This document shows, piece after piece, positions 24,210 through 33,525 of a stretch of 64,000 nt of DNA. A program made the translations under genes and the position numbers. The notes under the pieces were generated by a model. That model did not search any database. It saw only the letters and a program-made list of their open reading frames with translations, and was not told the origin of the DNA. Source of the DNA: Leifsonia aquatica (GTDB taxonomy: Bacteria; Actinomycetota; Actinomycetes; Actinomycetales; Microbacteriaceae); assembly GCF_014190775.1 (NCBI RefSeq), contig NZ_JACHVP010000001.1, positions 124,001-188,000 of the forward strand, written 5' to 3'. Each line of letters begins with the position of its first letter. Position 1 is the stretch's first letter.

Positions 24210-24245
24210 CTCATCAGCCCCACCCCCCAAACAAAGGAGTTACCT

Positions 24246-25766
24246 ATGGCCGACTACGTCGTCGCTATCGACCAGGGCACGACCAGCACCCGCGCCATCA
24301 TCTTCGACAAGTCCGGGTCGATCGTCTCGACCGGCCAGCTCGAGCACGAGCAGATCTTCCCGAAGGCGGGCTGGGTCGAGCACAACCCCGTCGAGATCTG
24401 GAACAACACCCGTGAGGTCATCGGCCAGGCGCTCTCGAAGGCCGACCTGACCCGTCACGACATCGCCGCGGTCGGCATCACCAACCAGCGCGAGACCGCG
24501 GTGGTCTGGGACAAGAACACCGGCGAGCCCGTCTACAACGCCATCGTCTGGCAGGACACCCGCACCCAGCCCATCGTCGACCGTCTCGCCGCTGACGGCG
24601 GTGTCGAGCGCTTCAAGCCGATCGTCGGCCTCCCGCTCGCCACCTACTTCTCCGGCACGAAGATCGTCTGGATCCTGGAGAACGTCGAGGGCGCCCGCGA
24701 GCGCGCCGAGCGCGGTGACCTGCTCTTCGGCACCACCGACAGCTGGGTCCTCTGGAACCTGACCGGCGGCGTCGACGGCGGCGTGCACGCGACCGACGTC
24801 ACCAACGCCTCCCGCACCCTCTTCATGGATCTCGAGACGCTGAGCTGGCGCGACGACATCCTGGAGGCGTTCAACGTCCCGAAGTCGATGCTCCCGGAGA
24901 TCAAGAGCTCCTCCGAGGTCTACGGCACCGTCGAGGCGTCGAGCCTGCTGCGCGAGGTGCCCGTCGCGGGCATCCTCGGCGACCAGCAGGCCGCCACCTT
25001 CGGCCAGGCGGCGTTCGACACGGGCGAGTCCAAGAACACCTACGGCACCGGTAACTTCCTCATCTTCAACACGGGTGAGGAGATCGTCCACTCCAAGAAC
25101 GGTCTGCTGACGACGCTCGGCTACAAGCTGGGCGACGAGAAGCCGCACTACGCCCTGGAGGGCTCGATCGCCGTCACCGGCTCGCTTGTGCAGTGGCTGC
25201 GCGACAACCTGGGCCTCATCTCCAGCGCACCGGAGATCGAGGAGCTGGCCAAGACGGTCGAGGACAACGGCGGCGCGTACTTCGTGCCGGCGTTCTCCGG
25301 CCTGTTCGCGCCGTACTGGCGGTCGGACGCGCGCGGCGCGCTCGTCGGCCTCACGCGGTACGTCAACAAGGGGCACATCGCCCGCGCGGCGCTGGAGGCC
25401 ACGGCCTTCCAGACGCGCGAGGTGCTCGACGCGGTCAACGCCGACTCCGGTGTCGACCTCACGGAGCTGAAGGTGGACGGCGGCATGATCGCCAACAACA
25501 CCCTCATGCAGTTCCAGGCCGACATCCTCGGCGTCCCCGTCATCCGCCCGGTCGTCGCCGAGACGACCGCGCTGGGTGCCGCGTACGCCGCCGGTCTCGC
25601 GGTGGGCTTCTGGGAGAACCTGGACGACCTCCGCAAGAACTGGCAGGAGGACAGCCGCTGGGAGCCGAAGATGGAGGACGCCGAGCGCGACCGCCAGTTG
25701 CGCCTCTGGAAGAAGGCCGTCACGAAGACCTTCGACTGGGTCGACGAGGACGTCGAGAACGCCTGA
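24246..25766 (+). CDS. glpK: Glycerol kinase
   Basis: 506 residues, the standard length. The FGGY-kinase opening ([17 protein letters not shown]), [24 protein letters not shown] and [19 protein letters not shown] (the C-terminal FGGY signature region) are all present. It phosphorylates glycerol with ATP and traps it in the cell. AAAGGAGTT sits six bases before the ATG at 24246. Last gene of the glp cluster, followed by a hairpin at 25784-25811. Confidence 0.97.
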   Translation: MADYVVAIDQGTTSTRAIIFDKSGSIVSTGQLEHEQIFPKAGWVEHNPVEIWNNTREVIGQALSKADLTRHDIAAVGITNQRETAVVWDKNTGEPVYNAIVWQDTRTQPIVDRLAADGGVERFKPIVGLPLATYFSGTKIVWILENVEGARERAERGDLLFGTTDSWVLWNLTGGVDGGVHATDVTNASRTLFMDLETLSWRDDILEAFNVPKSMLPEIKSSSEVYGTVEASSLLREVPVAGILGDQQAATFGQAAFDTGESKNTYGTGNFLIFNTGEEIVHSKNGLLTTLGYKLGDEKPHYALEGSIAVTGSLVQWLRDNLGLISSAPEIEELAKTVEDNGGAYFVPAFSGLFAPYWRSDARGALVGLTRYVNKGHIARAALEATAFQTREVLDAVNADSGVDLTELKVDGGMIANNTLMQFQADILGVPVIRPVVAETTALGAAYAAGLAVGFWENLDDLRKNWQEDSRWEPKMEDAERDRQLRLWKKAVTKTFDWVDEDVENA

Positions 25767-25783
25767 TCGCCTCTCGCACGACG

Positions 25784-25811
25784 AGCGCCGCCTGGTCCGC
25801 CGGGCGGCGCT
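25784..25811 (+). terminator. Terminator after glpK
   Basis: AGCGCCGCC (25784-25792) pairs with GGCGGCGCT (25803-25811), followed by TCGCGTTTCC. The T-rich part is short, as usual in high-GC actinobacteria. Confidence 0.7.
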
Positions 25812-25904
25812 TCGCGTTTCCGCCGGGCCGGCTCCCAGGATCACCTCGCGGTTTCCTCATGGCTCCGAAAGCCCGTGCGCAGGTGAGGCGGCTACCGTCC
25901 TGGT

Positions 25905-27164
25905 GTGAGACATTCCTCGACCGCGGTCGCCGTCCGCCACGGACGCCTCGCCGCCCGCTCGGCGCGCGGGCCGCTCGCGCGCCTGATCGCGGCGGTGGTC
26001 GCGGTCGCCGTCGTGTCGGCGGGCGCCGTCACCGCATACGCCGTCGGGGACACGCTGCACTCGCTCAAGCCGTCGATCCACCTCGTCTCGGCGTCGGGCA
26101 AGACGGTCACGCCGCCCACGGTCGGCGCCGAGAGCGGGGCCGTGAACATCCTGCTCGCGGGGACGGACACCCGCACCGACCAGGGCGGCCAGTTCTCGAC
26201 CTCCGACGAGCTCGCCGGGAGTTCGGGGGCGGGCAACAACGACGTGACGATGGTCCTCCACCTCTCCGCCGACCACCAGCACGCGACGGTGATCAGCATC
26301 CCGCGCGATCTCATGGCGCCCATCCCGTCGTGCCCGACCTCGGACGGGCCGAGTTCAGCCGTCTCGAGCGGTCAGTTCAACACCACGCTCTCCATCGGCG
26401 GCCTGTCGTGCGTCGTGCTGGCGGCGGAGCAGCTCACCGGCTTGACCATCCCCTACGGCGCGGAGATCTCCTTCGACGGAGTGATCGCCATGTCCAATGC
26501 CGTCGGGGGAGTGACGGTGTGCCTGGCGTCCGCGGTGACGGACCCGTATGTCGGGCTCGACCTGTCGGCGGGGGAGCAGACGCTCGTCGGCGCTCAGGCG
26601 CTGGCGTTCGTCCGCAGCAGGCACGGTGTCGGCGACGGCAGCGACCTCGGCCGGATCAGCAACCAGCAGTTGTTCCTGTCCGCGCTGCTGCGCAAGGCGA
26701 CCAGCGCCGGCGTGCTGAGCAACCCGCTCACCCTCTACGGCCTCGCGAAGTCGGCGACCTCCAACATCCAGCTCTCCGACACCCTCGACTCGCCGACGAC
26801 CCTGGTGTCGATCGCGCTGGCGTTGAAGAGCGTGCCGCTCACCGATTTCGTCTTCGTGCAGTACCCGTCGATGACCGATCCGGACGACGTCAACCGGGTC
26901 GTCCCCGAGCCGACCGGGGTCGCGGCGTTGCAGCAGGCGCTCACGTCCGACACGCCGATCCAGCTGACCGGCACGACCGGCGCCGCCACCGAGGCCGCGC
27001 CCAGCACTCCGGCAGCGACGCCCACCCCGGCGGCGACGGCCCCCGCATCCACCGCGACCCCGACCGCGACTGCGACACCGGCCCCGACCACCACCTCCGT
27101 CGCGCTGCCGTCGACCGTCACCGGCCAGACCGCCGCCGAACAGACCTGCACCAAAGGCAACTGA
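25905..27164 (+). CDS. LytR-CpsA-Psr (LCP) family cell-wall glycopolymer transferase
   Basis: 419 residues from a GTG start. It has a cytoplasmic Arg-rich N-terminus, one membrane helix (about 24-47), and an extracytoplasmic LCP domain with NILLAGTDTRTD, TVISIPRDLM, and VRSRHGVGDGSDLGRISNQQ, which hold the Asp and Arg residues that bind polyprenyl-pyrophosphate donors. LCP proteins attach teichoic acid or arabinogalactan-like polymers to peptidoglycan. A low-complexity Ala/Thr/Pro tail (about 355-400) ends in a segment with one Cys. TACCGT (25893-25898) ends six bases before the GTG, so the message is probably leaderless. Convergent with the HAD gene. Confidence 0.92.
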   Translation: MRHSSTAVAVRHGRLAARSARGPLARLIAAVVAVAVVSAGAVTAYAVGDTLHSLKPSIHLVSASGKTVTPPTVGAESGAVNILLAGTDTRTDQGGQFSTSDELAGSSGAGNNDVTMVLHLSADHQHATVISIPRDLMAPIPSCPTSDGPSSAVSSGQFNTTLSIGGLSCVVLAAEQLTGLTIPYGAEISFDGVIAMSNAVGGVTVCLASAVTDPYVGLDLSAGEQTLVGAQALAFVRSRHGVGDGSDLGRISNQQLFLSALLRKATSAGVLSNPLTLYGLAKSATSNIQLSDTLDSPTTLVSIALALKSVPLTDFVFVQYPSMTDPDDVNRVVPEPTGVAALQQALTSDTPIQLTGTTGAATEAAPSTPAATPTPAATAPASTATPTATATPAPTTTSVALPSTVTGQTAAEQTCTKGN

Positions 27165-27188
27165 CGTCGCTCAACGCATGGCGCCGGA

Positions 27189-27923
27189 TCAGGAGACGAG
27201 CGCGTCCGTGAGTTCGTCGAGACCGCGGATGCGGAGTACTCCGAGAGCGTCAGCCTCCAGCGCGTCCGTCTCTTCCGGAGCCGCGTCGCGCCGATCGAGC
27301 CACACCCCGGTCAGCCCGGCCTGCGCGGCGCCGATCGCGTCCGTGCGCAGACGGTCGCCGACGTAGACGGCGTCTGCCGGGGCCACGTCGAACACGGTGC
27401 ACGCGTGGCGGAAGATCGCTGTGTCTGGTTTCGCGACGCCGACCTCCCCGGAGGCGATGAGCACCGGGATGCGCCGGTCCAGCCCGACGGACTCGACCTT
27501 GCGCCGCTGGAAGGCGAGGTCGCCGTTCGTGATGAGGCCGAAGCGCACTCCCGGGATCGCCGCCTCCAGGGCGTCGAGGCAGGGGAGGGTGTCGTCGTGG
27601 AGCGACCAGGCGGCGACGTAGTGCTCGAAGTAGGAGGCGAACCAGGCGCTCGCCTCGTCGGGCGAGAGGGCCACGCCGTGCCGGGCGGCGAAGTCGCGGG
27701 CGCGTGCCTGCCGCTGCCCCTCGAAGTCCAGCCGGCCGGCGAGGTACTCGTGGTAATGCTCCTCTTCGAGGTCGTGCCAGAGAGCCCCGAGCTCCGCCTC
27801 CTCGAGCATCCCGTAGGGCTCGCCGAGGGACGCGGTGTAGCGCCGGATCCCGAGCTGCACCGCCGCCCGATGGGCGAAGAGCGTGTCGTCGAGGTCGAAG
27901 AGCACCAGGGACGGCCGGCTCAC
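27189..27923 (-). CDS. HAD-superfamily hydrolase (YjjG/phosphatase type)
   Basis: 244 residues from a GTG that overlaps the upstream GNAT stop (GTGA). HAD motifs are in order: FDLDDTLF (motif I, Asp nucleophile and acid), LITNG (motif II), the Lys in GVAKPD, and VGDRLRTDAIGA (motif IV). The helical cap between motifs I and II places it in the C1-cap subfamily, which includes nucleotidases and 2-phosphoglycolate-type phosphatases. The substrate is unknown. Third gene of the trpS-GNAT-HAD unit. Confidence 0.88.
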   Translation of the reverse strand: MSRPSLVLFDLDDTLFAHRAAVQLGIRRYTASLGEPYGMLEEAELGALWHDLEEEHYHEYLAGRLDFEGQRQARARDFAARHGVALSPDEASAWFASYFEHYVAAWSLHDDTLPCLDALEAAIPGVRFGLITNGDLAFQRRKVESVGLDRRIPVLIASGEVGVAKPDTAIFRHACTVFDVAPADAVYVGDRLRTDAIGAAQAGLTGVWLDRRDAAPEETDALEADALGVLRIRGLDELTDALVS

Positions 27924-28513
27924 GCCACGGTCTCCGCGGGCCAGCCGTCGTTCGGGACGCGTGGGTCCGTGGCGAGCAGACCGGCCTGCCAGTCGTCGCG
28001 GCGCCGGCCGCGGTGTACCGCGCCCAGACGGCTCACGCCCTCGAAGGTGAAGCCGGCGCGGCGCGCGACGGCGGCGCTCGCGACGTTGCCCGCGAAGGCG
28101 TGCCAGACGATGCGCTGCAGGCCCAGACCGTCGGGCGCCGGGGCGAAGCCGTAATCCAGCGCGAGCGCGGTGGCCTCTGACATCAGACCGAGGCCGCGTG
28201 CTTCGGGGGCCAGCCAGAAGCCGATCTCAGCCGCGGAGTCCTCGATGCCGTGCAGCCCCATCATCCCGACCAGGTCGCTCCCGACGCGGATGCCCCACGT
28301 GTGGATGCGCCCGCTGGCCCATCCATCCGCGACGAACCCGTTCACGAACCCGATCGCGTCGTCCCGCGTGTACGGCGCGGGGACGGTCGTCCACTCGGCG
28401 ATCGCGGGGTCGACGCACAGCTCGGCGATCCGGTCGACGTCGGCGTCCGTGGGCACGGAGAGCACCACCCGCTGGCCCGTGAGCACCGCGGGCGCAGCGG
28501 ATGGCGTCGCCAT
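27920..28513 (-). CDS. GNAT family N-acetyltransferase (RimJ/RimL-like)
   Basis: 197 residues. The fold is recognisable from TGQRVVLSVPTDADVDRIAEL at the start (split: TGQRVVLSVP / TDADVDRIAEL), EIGFWLAPEARGLGLMSEAT (acetyl-CoA binding loop, here ARGLGL) and IVWHAFAGNVASAAVARRAGFTFEG. The last part is typical of RimJ/RimL-type enzymes acting on protein N-termini or small molecules; the substrate is not known. Start and trpS stop overlap by one base (TGATG), so it is coupled to trpS. Confidence 0.87.
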   Translation of the reverse strand: MATPSAAPAVLTGQRVVLSVPTDADVDRIAELCVDPAIAEWTTVPAPYTRDDAIGFVNGFVADGWASGRIHTWGIRVGSDLVGMMGLHGIEDSAAEIGFWLAPEARGLGLMSEATALALDYGFAPAPDGLGLQRIVWHAFAGNVASAAVARRAGFTFEGVSRLGAVHRGRRRDDWQAGLLATDPRVPNDGWPAETVA

Positions 28514-29523
28514 CAGCGGACCCGCCGCAGGAAGCCGACCTTGTCGTACACCTTGGCGAGGGTCGCCTCGGCGACCTCGTCGGCGCGAGCGGCGTTGTGG
28601 GCGAGGATGCGATCCAGCTCGGCCGGGTCGGCGAGCAGCTCGAGCGCGCGCTCGCGCACCGGGCCGAGCGCACCGACGACGACCTCGACGAGCCCCTTCT
28701 TGAAGTCTCCGTACCCCTTGCCCTCGTACTCCAGCTCGATCGACTGGATCGACCGGCCGCTGAGGGCGCCGTAGATGCTGAGCAGGTTCGAGATGCCGGG
28801 CTTGCCCTCGCGGTCGAACGACACGACGCCGTCGGTGTCGGTCACGGCACGCATGATCTTCTTGCGCGTCGCGTCCGGCTCGTCCAGCAGCCAGACGATG
28901 CCCGAGCCGGAGTCGGCGGACTTCGACATCTTCGACGACGGGTTCTGCAGGTCGTAGATACGGGCGCTCTCCTTGAGGGTGAGCGTCTGCGGTACGACGA
29001 AGGTCTCGCCGAACCGGCTGTTGAACCGCTCGGCGAGGTCGCGCGTCAGCTCGACGTGCTGACGCTGGTCGTCGCCGACCGGCACCACCTCGGCGTCGTA
29101 GAGCAGGATGTCGGCGGCCATCAGCACCGGGTAGGTGAAGAGGCCCACCGAGGTCGCGTCCGCGCCCTGCTTGGCGGACTTGTCCTTGAACTGCGTCATG
29201 CGTGCCGCCTCGCCGTAGCCGGTGATGGTGGCGAGCACCCACTGCAGCTGGGCGTGGGCGGCGACGTGCGACTGCACGTAGAGGGTGGAGGCGGACGGGT
29301 CGATGCCTGCCGCGATGTACTGCGCCGCGGTGCGGCGGGTCTTCTCGCGGAGCTCGGCAGGGTCCTGCGCGACGGTGATCGCGTGCATGTCGACGACGGA
29401 GAAGAACGCGTCGTGAGTGCTCTGCAGGTCTTTCCACTGCAGGAGCGCGCCGATGTAGTTGCCGAGGTGCAGCGAGTCGGCCGAGGGCTGCATGCCCGAG
29501 TAGAGGCGGGGGAGAGAGGTCAT
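28513..29523 (-). CDS. trpS: Tryptophanyl-tRNA synthetase
   Basis: 336 residues, normal for bacterial TrpRS. Class I signatures are the HIGH-like [15 protein letters not shown] near residue 15 and the KMSKS loop SSKMSKS around residue 200. It charges tRNA-Trp in the cytoplasm. The ATG at 29523 lies 32 bases after the exonuclease gene ends, so the two may be co-transcribed. No Trp-dependent leader (T-box or Trp-rich peptide) is visible in the short gap. Confidence 0.97.
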   Translation of the reverse strand: MTSLPRLYSGMQPSADSLHLGNYIGALLQWKDLQSTHDAFFSVVDMHAITVAQDPAELREKTRRTAAQYIAAGIDPSASTLYVQSHVAAHAQLQWVLATITGYGEAARMTQFKDKSAKQGADATSVGLFTYPVLMAADILLYDAEVVPVGDDQRQHVELTRDLAERFNSRFGETFVVPQTLTLKESARIYDLQNPSSKMSKSADSGSGIVWLLDEPDATRKKIMRAVTDTDGVVSFDREGKPGISNLLSIYGALSGRSIQSIELEYEGKGYGDFKKGLVEVVVGALGPVRERALELLADPAELDRILAHNAARADEVAEATLAKVYDKVGFLRRVR

Positions 29524-29555
29524 GTCCGTGCTTTCGATCGATGGATGCGGATGCT

Positions 29556-30392
29556 TCAGATGGCGTAGTCGACGACCACAGGGGTGTGGTCCGACCATCG
29601 CTCGTCGTAGGCGGCCGCACGGTCCACCGCGTAATCCTTCACCCGCGCCGCGAGGGCGGGGCTGGCCAGCTGGTAGTCGATACGCCAGCCGGTGTCGTTG
29701 TCGAACGCCTGTCCGCGCCACGACCACCAGGTGTAGGGGCCGTCGACATCGCCCGCGTGCTTGCGGCCCACATCGACCCAGCCGAGGCCGGCGCCGTCGT
29801 TGTAGCCGGGCTCGCCTTCCGCGCCGACGAAGCGGTCGAAGTACGCGCGCTCCTCGGGGAGGAACCCGGCGCGCTTGACGTTGCCCTTCCAATTCTTGAT
29901 GTCGAGGGTGCGGTGGCCCACGTTGAGGTCGCCCATCACGACGGCGAGCTCGTTGTGCTTCTGCAGCTCGGGCAGACGCTTCTCCATCGCGTCGAGGAAC
30001 TTGTACTTCTCGACCTGCTTCTCGGTGCCGGCCTCGCCCGAATGGACGTACGCGCTCACGACCGTGACCACGGTGCCGTTCACCTCGTAGTCGGCCTCGA
30101 GCCAGCGGCCGGCGCTGTCGAACTCCGACGGTCCGAGCTCCACCCGGTGGATCGCGGCACGGTGCCGGCTGGCGATCGCGACGCCGGCGCGCCCCTTCGC
30201 CGTCGCGGGGTCGTGCACGATGTCCCAGTCGGGGCCGAGGAGCTGTTCGAGGTCCTCGGTGGAGGCGCGCACCTCCTGGATGGCGAGGATGTCGACGTCG
30301 CGCCCGTCGAGCCAGCCGCCCATGCCCTTGCGGAACGCGGCGCGCACGCCGTTGGTGTTGATCGTCGCAATTCGCAGCGGTTTCGTGGGCAT
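29556..30392 (-). CDS. xthA: Exonuclease III / AP endonuclease
   Basis: 278 residues. EEP-fold motifs: [10 protein letters not shown] (Asn), LAIQEVRA (catalytic Glu for Mg), [13 protein letters not shown] (Asp/Asn), and WRIDYQLAS and WSDHTPVV near the end (Asp-His pair). It repairs abasic sites in base excision repair. TAGGCT (minus strand, 30399-30404) ends six bases before the ATG, and its TAG is the stop codon of the upstream brkB-like gene, so the gene probably has its own leaderless promoter overlapping that stop. Confidence 0.95.
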   Translation of the reverse strand: MPTKPLRIATINTNGVRAAFRKGMGGWLDGRDVDILAIQEVRASTEDLEQLLGPDWDIVHDPATAKGRAGVAIASRHRAAIHRVELGPSEFDSAGRWLEADYEVNGTVVTVVSAYVHSGEAGTEKQVEKYKFLDAMEKRLPELQKHNELAVVMGDLNVGHRTLDIKNWKGNVKRAGFLPEERAYFDRFVGAEGEPGYNDGAGLGWVDVGRKHAGDVDGPYTWWSWRGQAFDNDTGWRIDYQLASPALAARVKDYAVDRAAAYDERWSDHTPVVVDYAI

Positions 30393-30398
30393 GGATCA

Positions 30399-30404
30399 AG
30401 CCTA
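30399..30404 (-). promoter_or_regulatory. -10 box of xthA overlapping the upstream stop codon
   Basis: TAGGCT on the minus strand, six bases before the xthA ATG. Its first three bases are the TAG stop of the YihY/BrkB gene. Confidence 0.5.
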
Positions 30405-31640
30405 CCGGTGGCCGCCGACGCTCCCCAGATCGAGCAGATCGTTGAGGCGGTGCTCCGCCTTCTCGACTTTGCGCTGGGCCGACAGCCGGCCGAACCAGTG
30501 CGCCTCGGCGAGCTCGGTGCGGGCGTCCGCGAGCTCCGCCCGCGCCACCACGACGCGCGCCTCGTGCTCTGCGGCGGCGCGTTCGGCGGCGGCCTGCTCG
30601 GGTGTCACCATCCGCGGCGAGAGTCCCCGGTCGAGCATCCCGACCGCGATCCACGAGGCCGAGAGCAGGATGACGCGCGAGACGAGGTTGAACCACAGCA
30701 GCAGACCGATGAACACGGCGAAGGTGGCGAGCAGCGGGTTCTTCGTCGCCCCGCCGAGCAGCACGCCGCCGAGCACGCTCAGACCGGCGAGGATCGCGGC
30801 GCCGAGAAGAACGCCGAAGAAGAGGTTGCGCCACGGGATGGCGACCCTCGCCATGACGCGGAACATCGCCCCGAGCGTGACGATGTTGAGGGCGACGGAC
30901 ACCACGAGACTGGAGATCCGGGTGATGACACTGGTCACGGCGGAGTCGGAGGGCAGGCCGACCAGATCGAGGAAGAACGTCAGGGCCTGCGTGCTGACGA
31001 TCGTCAGAGTCGCCGAGAAGATGAACACCAGGCCGAATCCGAGGGCGAGGAACAGGTCCCGGATCTTCTGCAGGACGTAGTTGGTGGTGTCCCTGCTCAG
31101 GCCGAACACCGCGCGGACGGCCTGGCGGGTGTAGTACAGCCAGCCGATTGCCGTCCAGAGCAGTCCGATCGCGGCGATGGCGCCGGCCCAGCCGAACGAG
31201 GTCGCCTGCTCGAGCTGCGTGGTGTCGATCACGCCCTGCGAGGTCGGGGTCGAGATGAGGCCCGGCACCGCACGGTTGATCAGCTCCACCAGGGCTTTGT
31301 AGATCTCGGGGTTGCCGGTCAGCCACAGGCCCGCCACCGAGAAGCCGAGCCACACGGCGGCGAAGACGGCGAACAGCGACTGGAAGCCCATCCCGGCCGC
31401 CCGCAGGTTGCCGTCCGAGTGGGAGTAGTTGATGTACACCCGGTACGGCCGGAGCGCCTGCACCCACTTGGCGACGTGGGAGACCCGCGCGACCGGCTTC
31501 TCCAGCCGCTCCTTGATCGGCTCCGCGGCGTCGCGGAACCGGTCCTTCAGGCTCTCCTCGGGCTCGACCGTCCCCTCGGCGCGCTGCAGAGCGGGGTCGG
31601 GGCTCACCGCCGCCGGTGCTGGTCGGGTCTTCTTGGCCAC
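30402..31640 (-). CDS. YihY/BrkB family inner-membrane protein
   Basis: 412 residues from the GTG at 31640. The core (about 75-350) has six or seven membrane helices with [30 protein letters not shown]-type sequence (split at GNLRAAG), [15 protein letters not shown] and [19 protein letters not shown], matching the YihY family of unclear function (often misnamed ribonuclease BN). The C-terminal ~60 residues are Ala/Glu/Arg-rich and likely form a cytoplasmic coiled coil. TATCCT ends six bases before the GTG, so it is probably leaderless and shares a 33-base divergent promoter region with the epimerase. Confidence 0.9.
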   Translation of the reverse strand: MAKKTRPAPAAVSPDPALQRAEGTVEPEESLKDRFRDAAEPIKERLEKPVARVSHVAKWVQALRPYRVYINYSHSDGNLRAAGMGFQSLFAVFAAVWLGFSVAGLWLTGNPEIYKALVELINRAVPGLISTPTSQGVIDTTQLEQATSFGWAGAIAAIGLLWTAIGWLYYTRQAVRAVFGLSRDTTNYVLQKIRDLFLALGFGLVFIFSATLTIVSTQALTFFLDLVGLPSDSAVTSVITRISSLVVSVALNIVTLGAMFRVMARVAIPWRNLFFGVLLGAAILAGLSVLGGVLLGGATKNPLLATFAVFIGLLLWFNLVSRVILLSASWIAVGMLDRGLSPRMVTPEQAAAERAAAEHEARVVVARAELADARTELAEAHWFGRLSAQRKVEKAEHRLNDLLDLGSVGGHR

Positions 31641-31673
31641 CGGTTCAGGATATCGAGCGCATAGGCTGGCGGG
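31641..31673. promoter_or_regulatory. Compact divergent leaderless promoters
   Basis: The 33-base gap holds TATCCT for the minus gene (31647-31652) and TAGGCT for the plus gene (31662-31667), each ending six bases before its start codon. The -35 region of each promoter, expected about 17 bases upstream of its -10, would fall on the start codon of the other gene. Confidence 0.6.
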
Positions 31674-32600
31674 ATGCCTTCTGCGATCATCCTCGGCGGA
31701 ACGGGGCTCCTGGGCCGGGCGACAGCCCTCCGGCTGGCCGCCTCCGGGTGGGACGTCTCGGTCACCGGTCGTGATCCCGAGCGGATGCCGGAGGCGCTCG
31801 CCGAGGCCGGCGTCCGGCATCTGCGTTCCGATCGCCGCGACCCGGCCGCTCTGGCCGGGACGCTCCGGGGAGGGGCCGATCTGCTGGTCGACGCGCTCTG
31901 CTTCACTGCGGACGACGCGCGGCTGCTGCTCCCGCACCTGGGCGGCGTCGGAGCGTCCGTCATGTTCTCCAGCAAGGCGGTCTACGTGGATGCGGACGGA
32001 CGCCACATCAACTCGGACGAGCGCCCGCGGTTCGGCGGTCCGGTGCGGGAGGACACCGACACGCTCGAACCCGCCTGGGACGGCCGCTACCAGAGCAGGG
32101 AGGGCTACGGGCGCAACAAGGTCGCGGCCGAGCGCGTGCTTCTGGAGAGCGGCCATCCCGTCACCGTGCTGCGGGCGTCGAAGGTTCACGGCGCGGGGGC
32201 GGCGTTCCCCCGCGAGTGGCACTTCGTGCGGCGCGTGCTGGACGGCCGGGCCGTCGTCCTGCTCGCCCATGGCGGCCGGGGCTACGACCACCCGACGGCA
32301 GCGGTGAACGCCGCGGCTCTCGTCGAGACGGCCGCAGACCATCCCGCTGCCCGCATCCTGAACGCGGCGGATCCGGATGTGCCGACCGGGCGCGATATCG
32401 CGCGCGTCGTGGCCGAGACGCTCGGGCACAACTGGGACGAGGTGCTGGTGGAGGGTGACGAGCAGGGCCGGCACCCGTGGGATGTCGTCCCCGGGATCGA
32501 ACTCGATCTGTCGGCCGCCACCGCCCTCGGCTATCGGCCCGTCGGCGCCTATGCGGAGACCGTGCGTCCGGCGATCGAGTGGGCGGCGTCGTTCGGTTGA
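31674..32600 (+). CDS. NAD-dependent epimerase/dehydratase family protein, probably C-terminally truncated
   Basis: 308 residues with the Rossmann motif GGTGLLGRATALRLAASG at the start, SSKAVYVDADG, and YGRNKVAAE, where the Tyr-x-x-x-Lys catalytic pair is kept. It belongs to the extended SDR group acting on nucleotide sugars or related compounds; the substrate is unknown. A leaderless start follows TAGGCT. After the UGA at 32598-32600 the same frame stays open for 25 codons of plausible coding sequence ending at 32678, so the gene may have gained a nonsense codon or rely on read-through (see separate entry). Confidence 0.85.
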   Translation: MPSAIILGGTGLLGRATALRLAASGWDVSVTGRDPERMPEALAEAGVRHLRSDRRDPAALAGTLRGGADLLVDALCFTADDARLLLPHLGGVGASVMFSSKAVYVDADGRHINSDERPRFGGPVREDTDTLEPAWDGRYQSREGYGRNKVAAERVLLESGHPVTVLRASKVHGAGAAFPREWHFVRRVLDGRAVVLLAHGGRGYDHPTAAVNAAALVETAADHPAARILNAADPDVPTGRDIARVVAETLGHNWDEVLVEGDEQGRHPWDVVPGIELDLSAATALGYRPVGAYAETVRPAIEWAASFG

Positions 32601-32678
32601 ACGCCACCGTGGGCGACGGAGGTCGACGAGGGCGACTTCGACTACGTCGGCGAGGACGCGTTCCTGCGGCGCCATTGA
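32601..32678 (+). other. In-frame continuation of the epimerase beyond its UGA
   Basis: Directly after the UGA the frame encodes 25 residues (beginning TPPWATEVDEGDFD and ending EDAFLRRH) and then a second TGA at 32676-32678. The acidic/aromatic composition (DFDYVGEDAFL) looks like a natural C-terminus of extended SDR proteins rather than random sequence. No start codon or ribosome site precedes it. Confidence 0.5.
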
Positions 32679-32708
32679 TCGCACCGCCTCGCGCCGGCGG
32701 AACGACGG

Positions 32709-32748
32709 AGCCCCGGCCGTCCGCGCGAGGAGCGCGTCGACCGGGGCT
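32709..32748. terminator. Terminator between epimerase and DUF4190 gene
   Basis: AGCCCCGG (32709-32716) pairs with CCGGGGCT (32741-32748), with further partial pairing inside (CGCGCG/CGCG). It lies between convergent genes and can serve both. Confidence 0.65.
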
Positions 32749-32760
32749 CTGTGGGTCGGC

Positions 32761-33078
32761 TCAGTACGAGTAGCTCGAGTAGCCCGAGGAGGCGGCGATC
32801 ACGCCGCCGACGATCGCGAAGATCACGGCGAGGATGATGAACGCGATGTAGACGTAGCCGATGATCAGGCCGGCGAGGGCCAGGCCGCGGCCGCTCTCGC
32901 CGGTGCGCTTGATCTGGCTGAGGGCGATGTGGCCGCAGATCACGCCCGCGAGCGGGAAGACGAACCCGCCGACGAGGGCGATGATCGCGAGGACGTTGGT
33001 GCCGCTCTTCTGCGTCGGGTACGGGGTGTAGCCGGCCGGGGGAGCGGGCGGGTAGGCGTTCGGGGTCTGGTCGGTCAT
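32761..33078 (-). CDS. DUF4190 domain membrane protein
   Basis: 105 residues. The N-terminal ~25 residues are Pro/Tyr/Gln/Thr-rich (NAYPPAPPAGYTPYP), followed by two membrane helices separated by GHIALSQIKRTGESGRGLAL (split: GHIALSQIKR / TGESGRGLAL), the DUF4190 signature. The end is Ser/Tyr-rich (SSGYSSYSY). The function of the family is unknown; proteins of this type are common small membrane proteins in actinobacteria. It probably shares a transcript with the 127-residue gene upstream. Confidence 0.85.
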   Translation of the reverse strand: MTDQTPNAYPPAPPAGYTPYPTQKSGTNVLAIIALVGGFVFPLAGVICGHIALSQIKRTGESGRGLALAGLIIGYVYIAFIILAVIFAIVGGVIAASSGYSSYSY

Positions 33079-33120
33079 GGTGAGGTGGCTCCGATTCGGG
33101 ATGCGGGGTCGGTGGCGGTG

Positions 33121-33152
33121 AGGTGTTGCTTCTGCGAGGTGTTACTTCTGCG
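33121..33152. repeat. 16-bp tandem duplication across a stop codon
   Basis: AGGTGTTGCTTCTGCG (33121-33136) and AGGTGTTACTTCTGCG (33137-33152) differ at one base. The second copy contains the stop codon (TAA on the minus strand) of the 127-residue gene; the first copy has CAA at that place. Confidence 0.8.
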
Positions 33153-33525
33153 AGATGCTGTCGGCCAGGATGCCCGCGGGGTGCAGGGTGGCCGCGATGG
33201 CGTTGGCGGTCTCTTGGAACGCCGTGTCGGTCTTGGCGGCGCCGATCGCGCCGCCCTTCAGCGCGCCTCCGGCCATGTTGCGGTTGAGGCGGGCCACCAG
33301 CCGGCCCTGCTGGTCGACCATGAAGTCGACGAGGAAGGTCAGCTGGAAGTTCTTGCCGGCGAAGGCGCCGAGCCAGAAGGTCGAGGCGGCGCTGCCACGC
33401 TTGGCGAGCAGGCCACCCGTCGGAGTGGAGGTGACGACGAAGCCCTCGGAGGCGAGGGCGGAGACGACGAGCTGCTTGGCAGCCTCGTGGTCGCCGAGCA
33501 GGAAGAAGTCGTGTGCGGACGCCAT
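33142..33525 (-). CDS. Conserved-looking hypothetical protein, 127 residues
   Basis: I do not recognise a family. The sequence alternates helices and strands (FFLLGDHEAAKQLVVSALASEGF is split as FFLLGDHEAAKQ / LVVSALASEGF, then FVVTSTPTGGLLAKRGS and NFQLTFLVDFMVDQQGRLVARL), suggesting one compact alpha/beta cytoplasmic domain. There are no membrane segments or metal motifs. The ATG at 33525 follows GAGGAA at a good distance. It is 63 bases upstream of the DUF4190 gene on the same strand. A 16-bp tandem duplication overlaps its stop codon. Confidence 0.75.
   Translation of the reverse strand: MASAHDFFLLGDHEAAKQLVVSALASEGFVVTSTPTGGLLAKRGSAASTFWLGAFAGKNFQLTFLVDFMVDQQGRLVARLNRNMAGGALKGGAIGAAKTDTAFQETANAIAATLHPAGILADSISQK

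Noticed and set aside
32601-32678. A separate small gene after the epimerase
   Set aside because: There is no start codon or ribosome site; it is in frame with the epimerase, so it is better read as the lost end of that protein.
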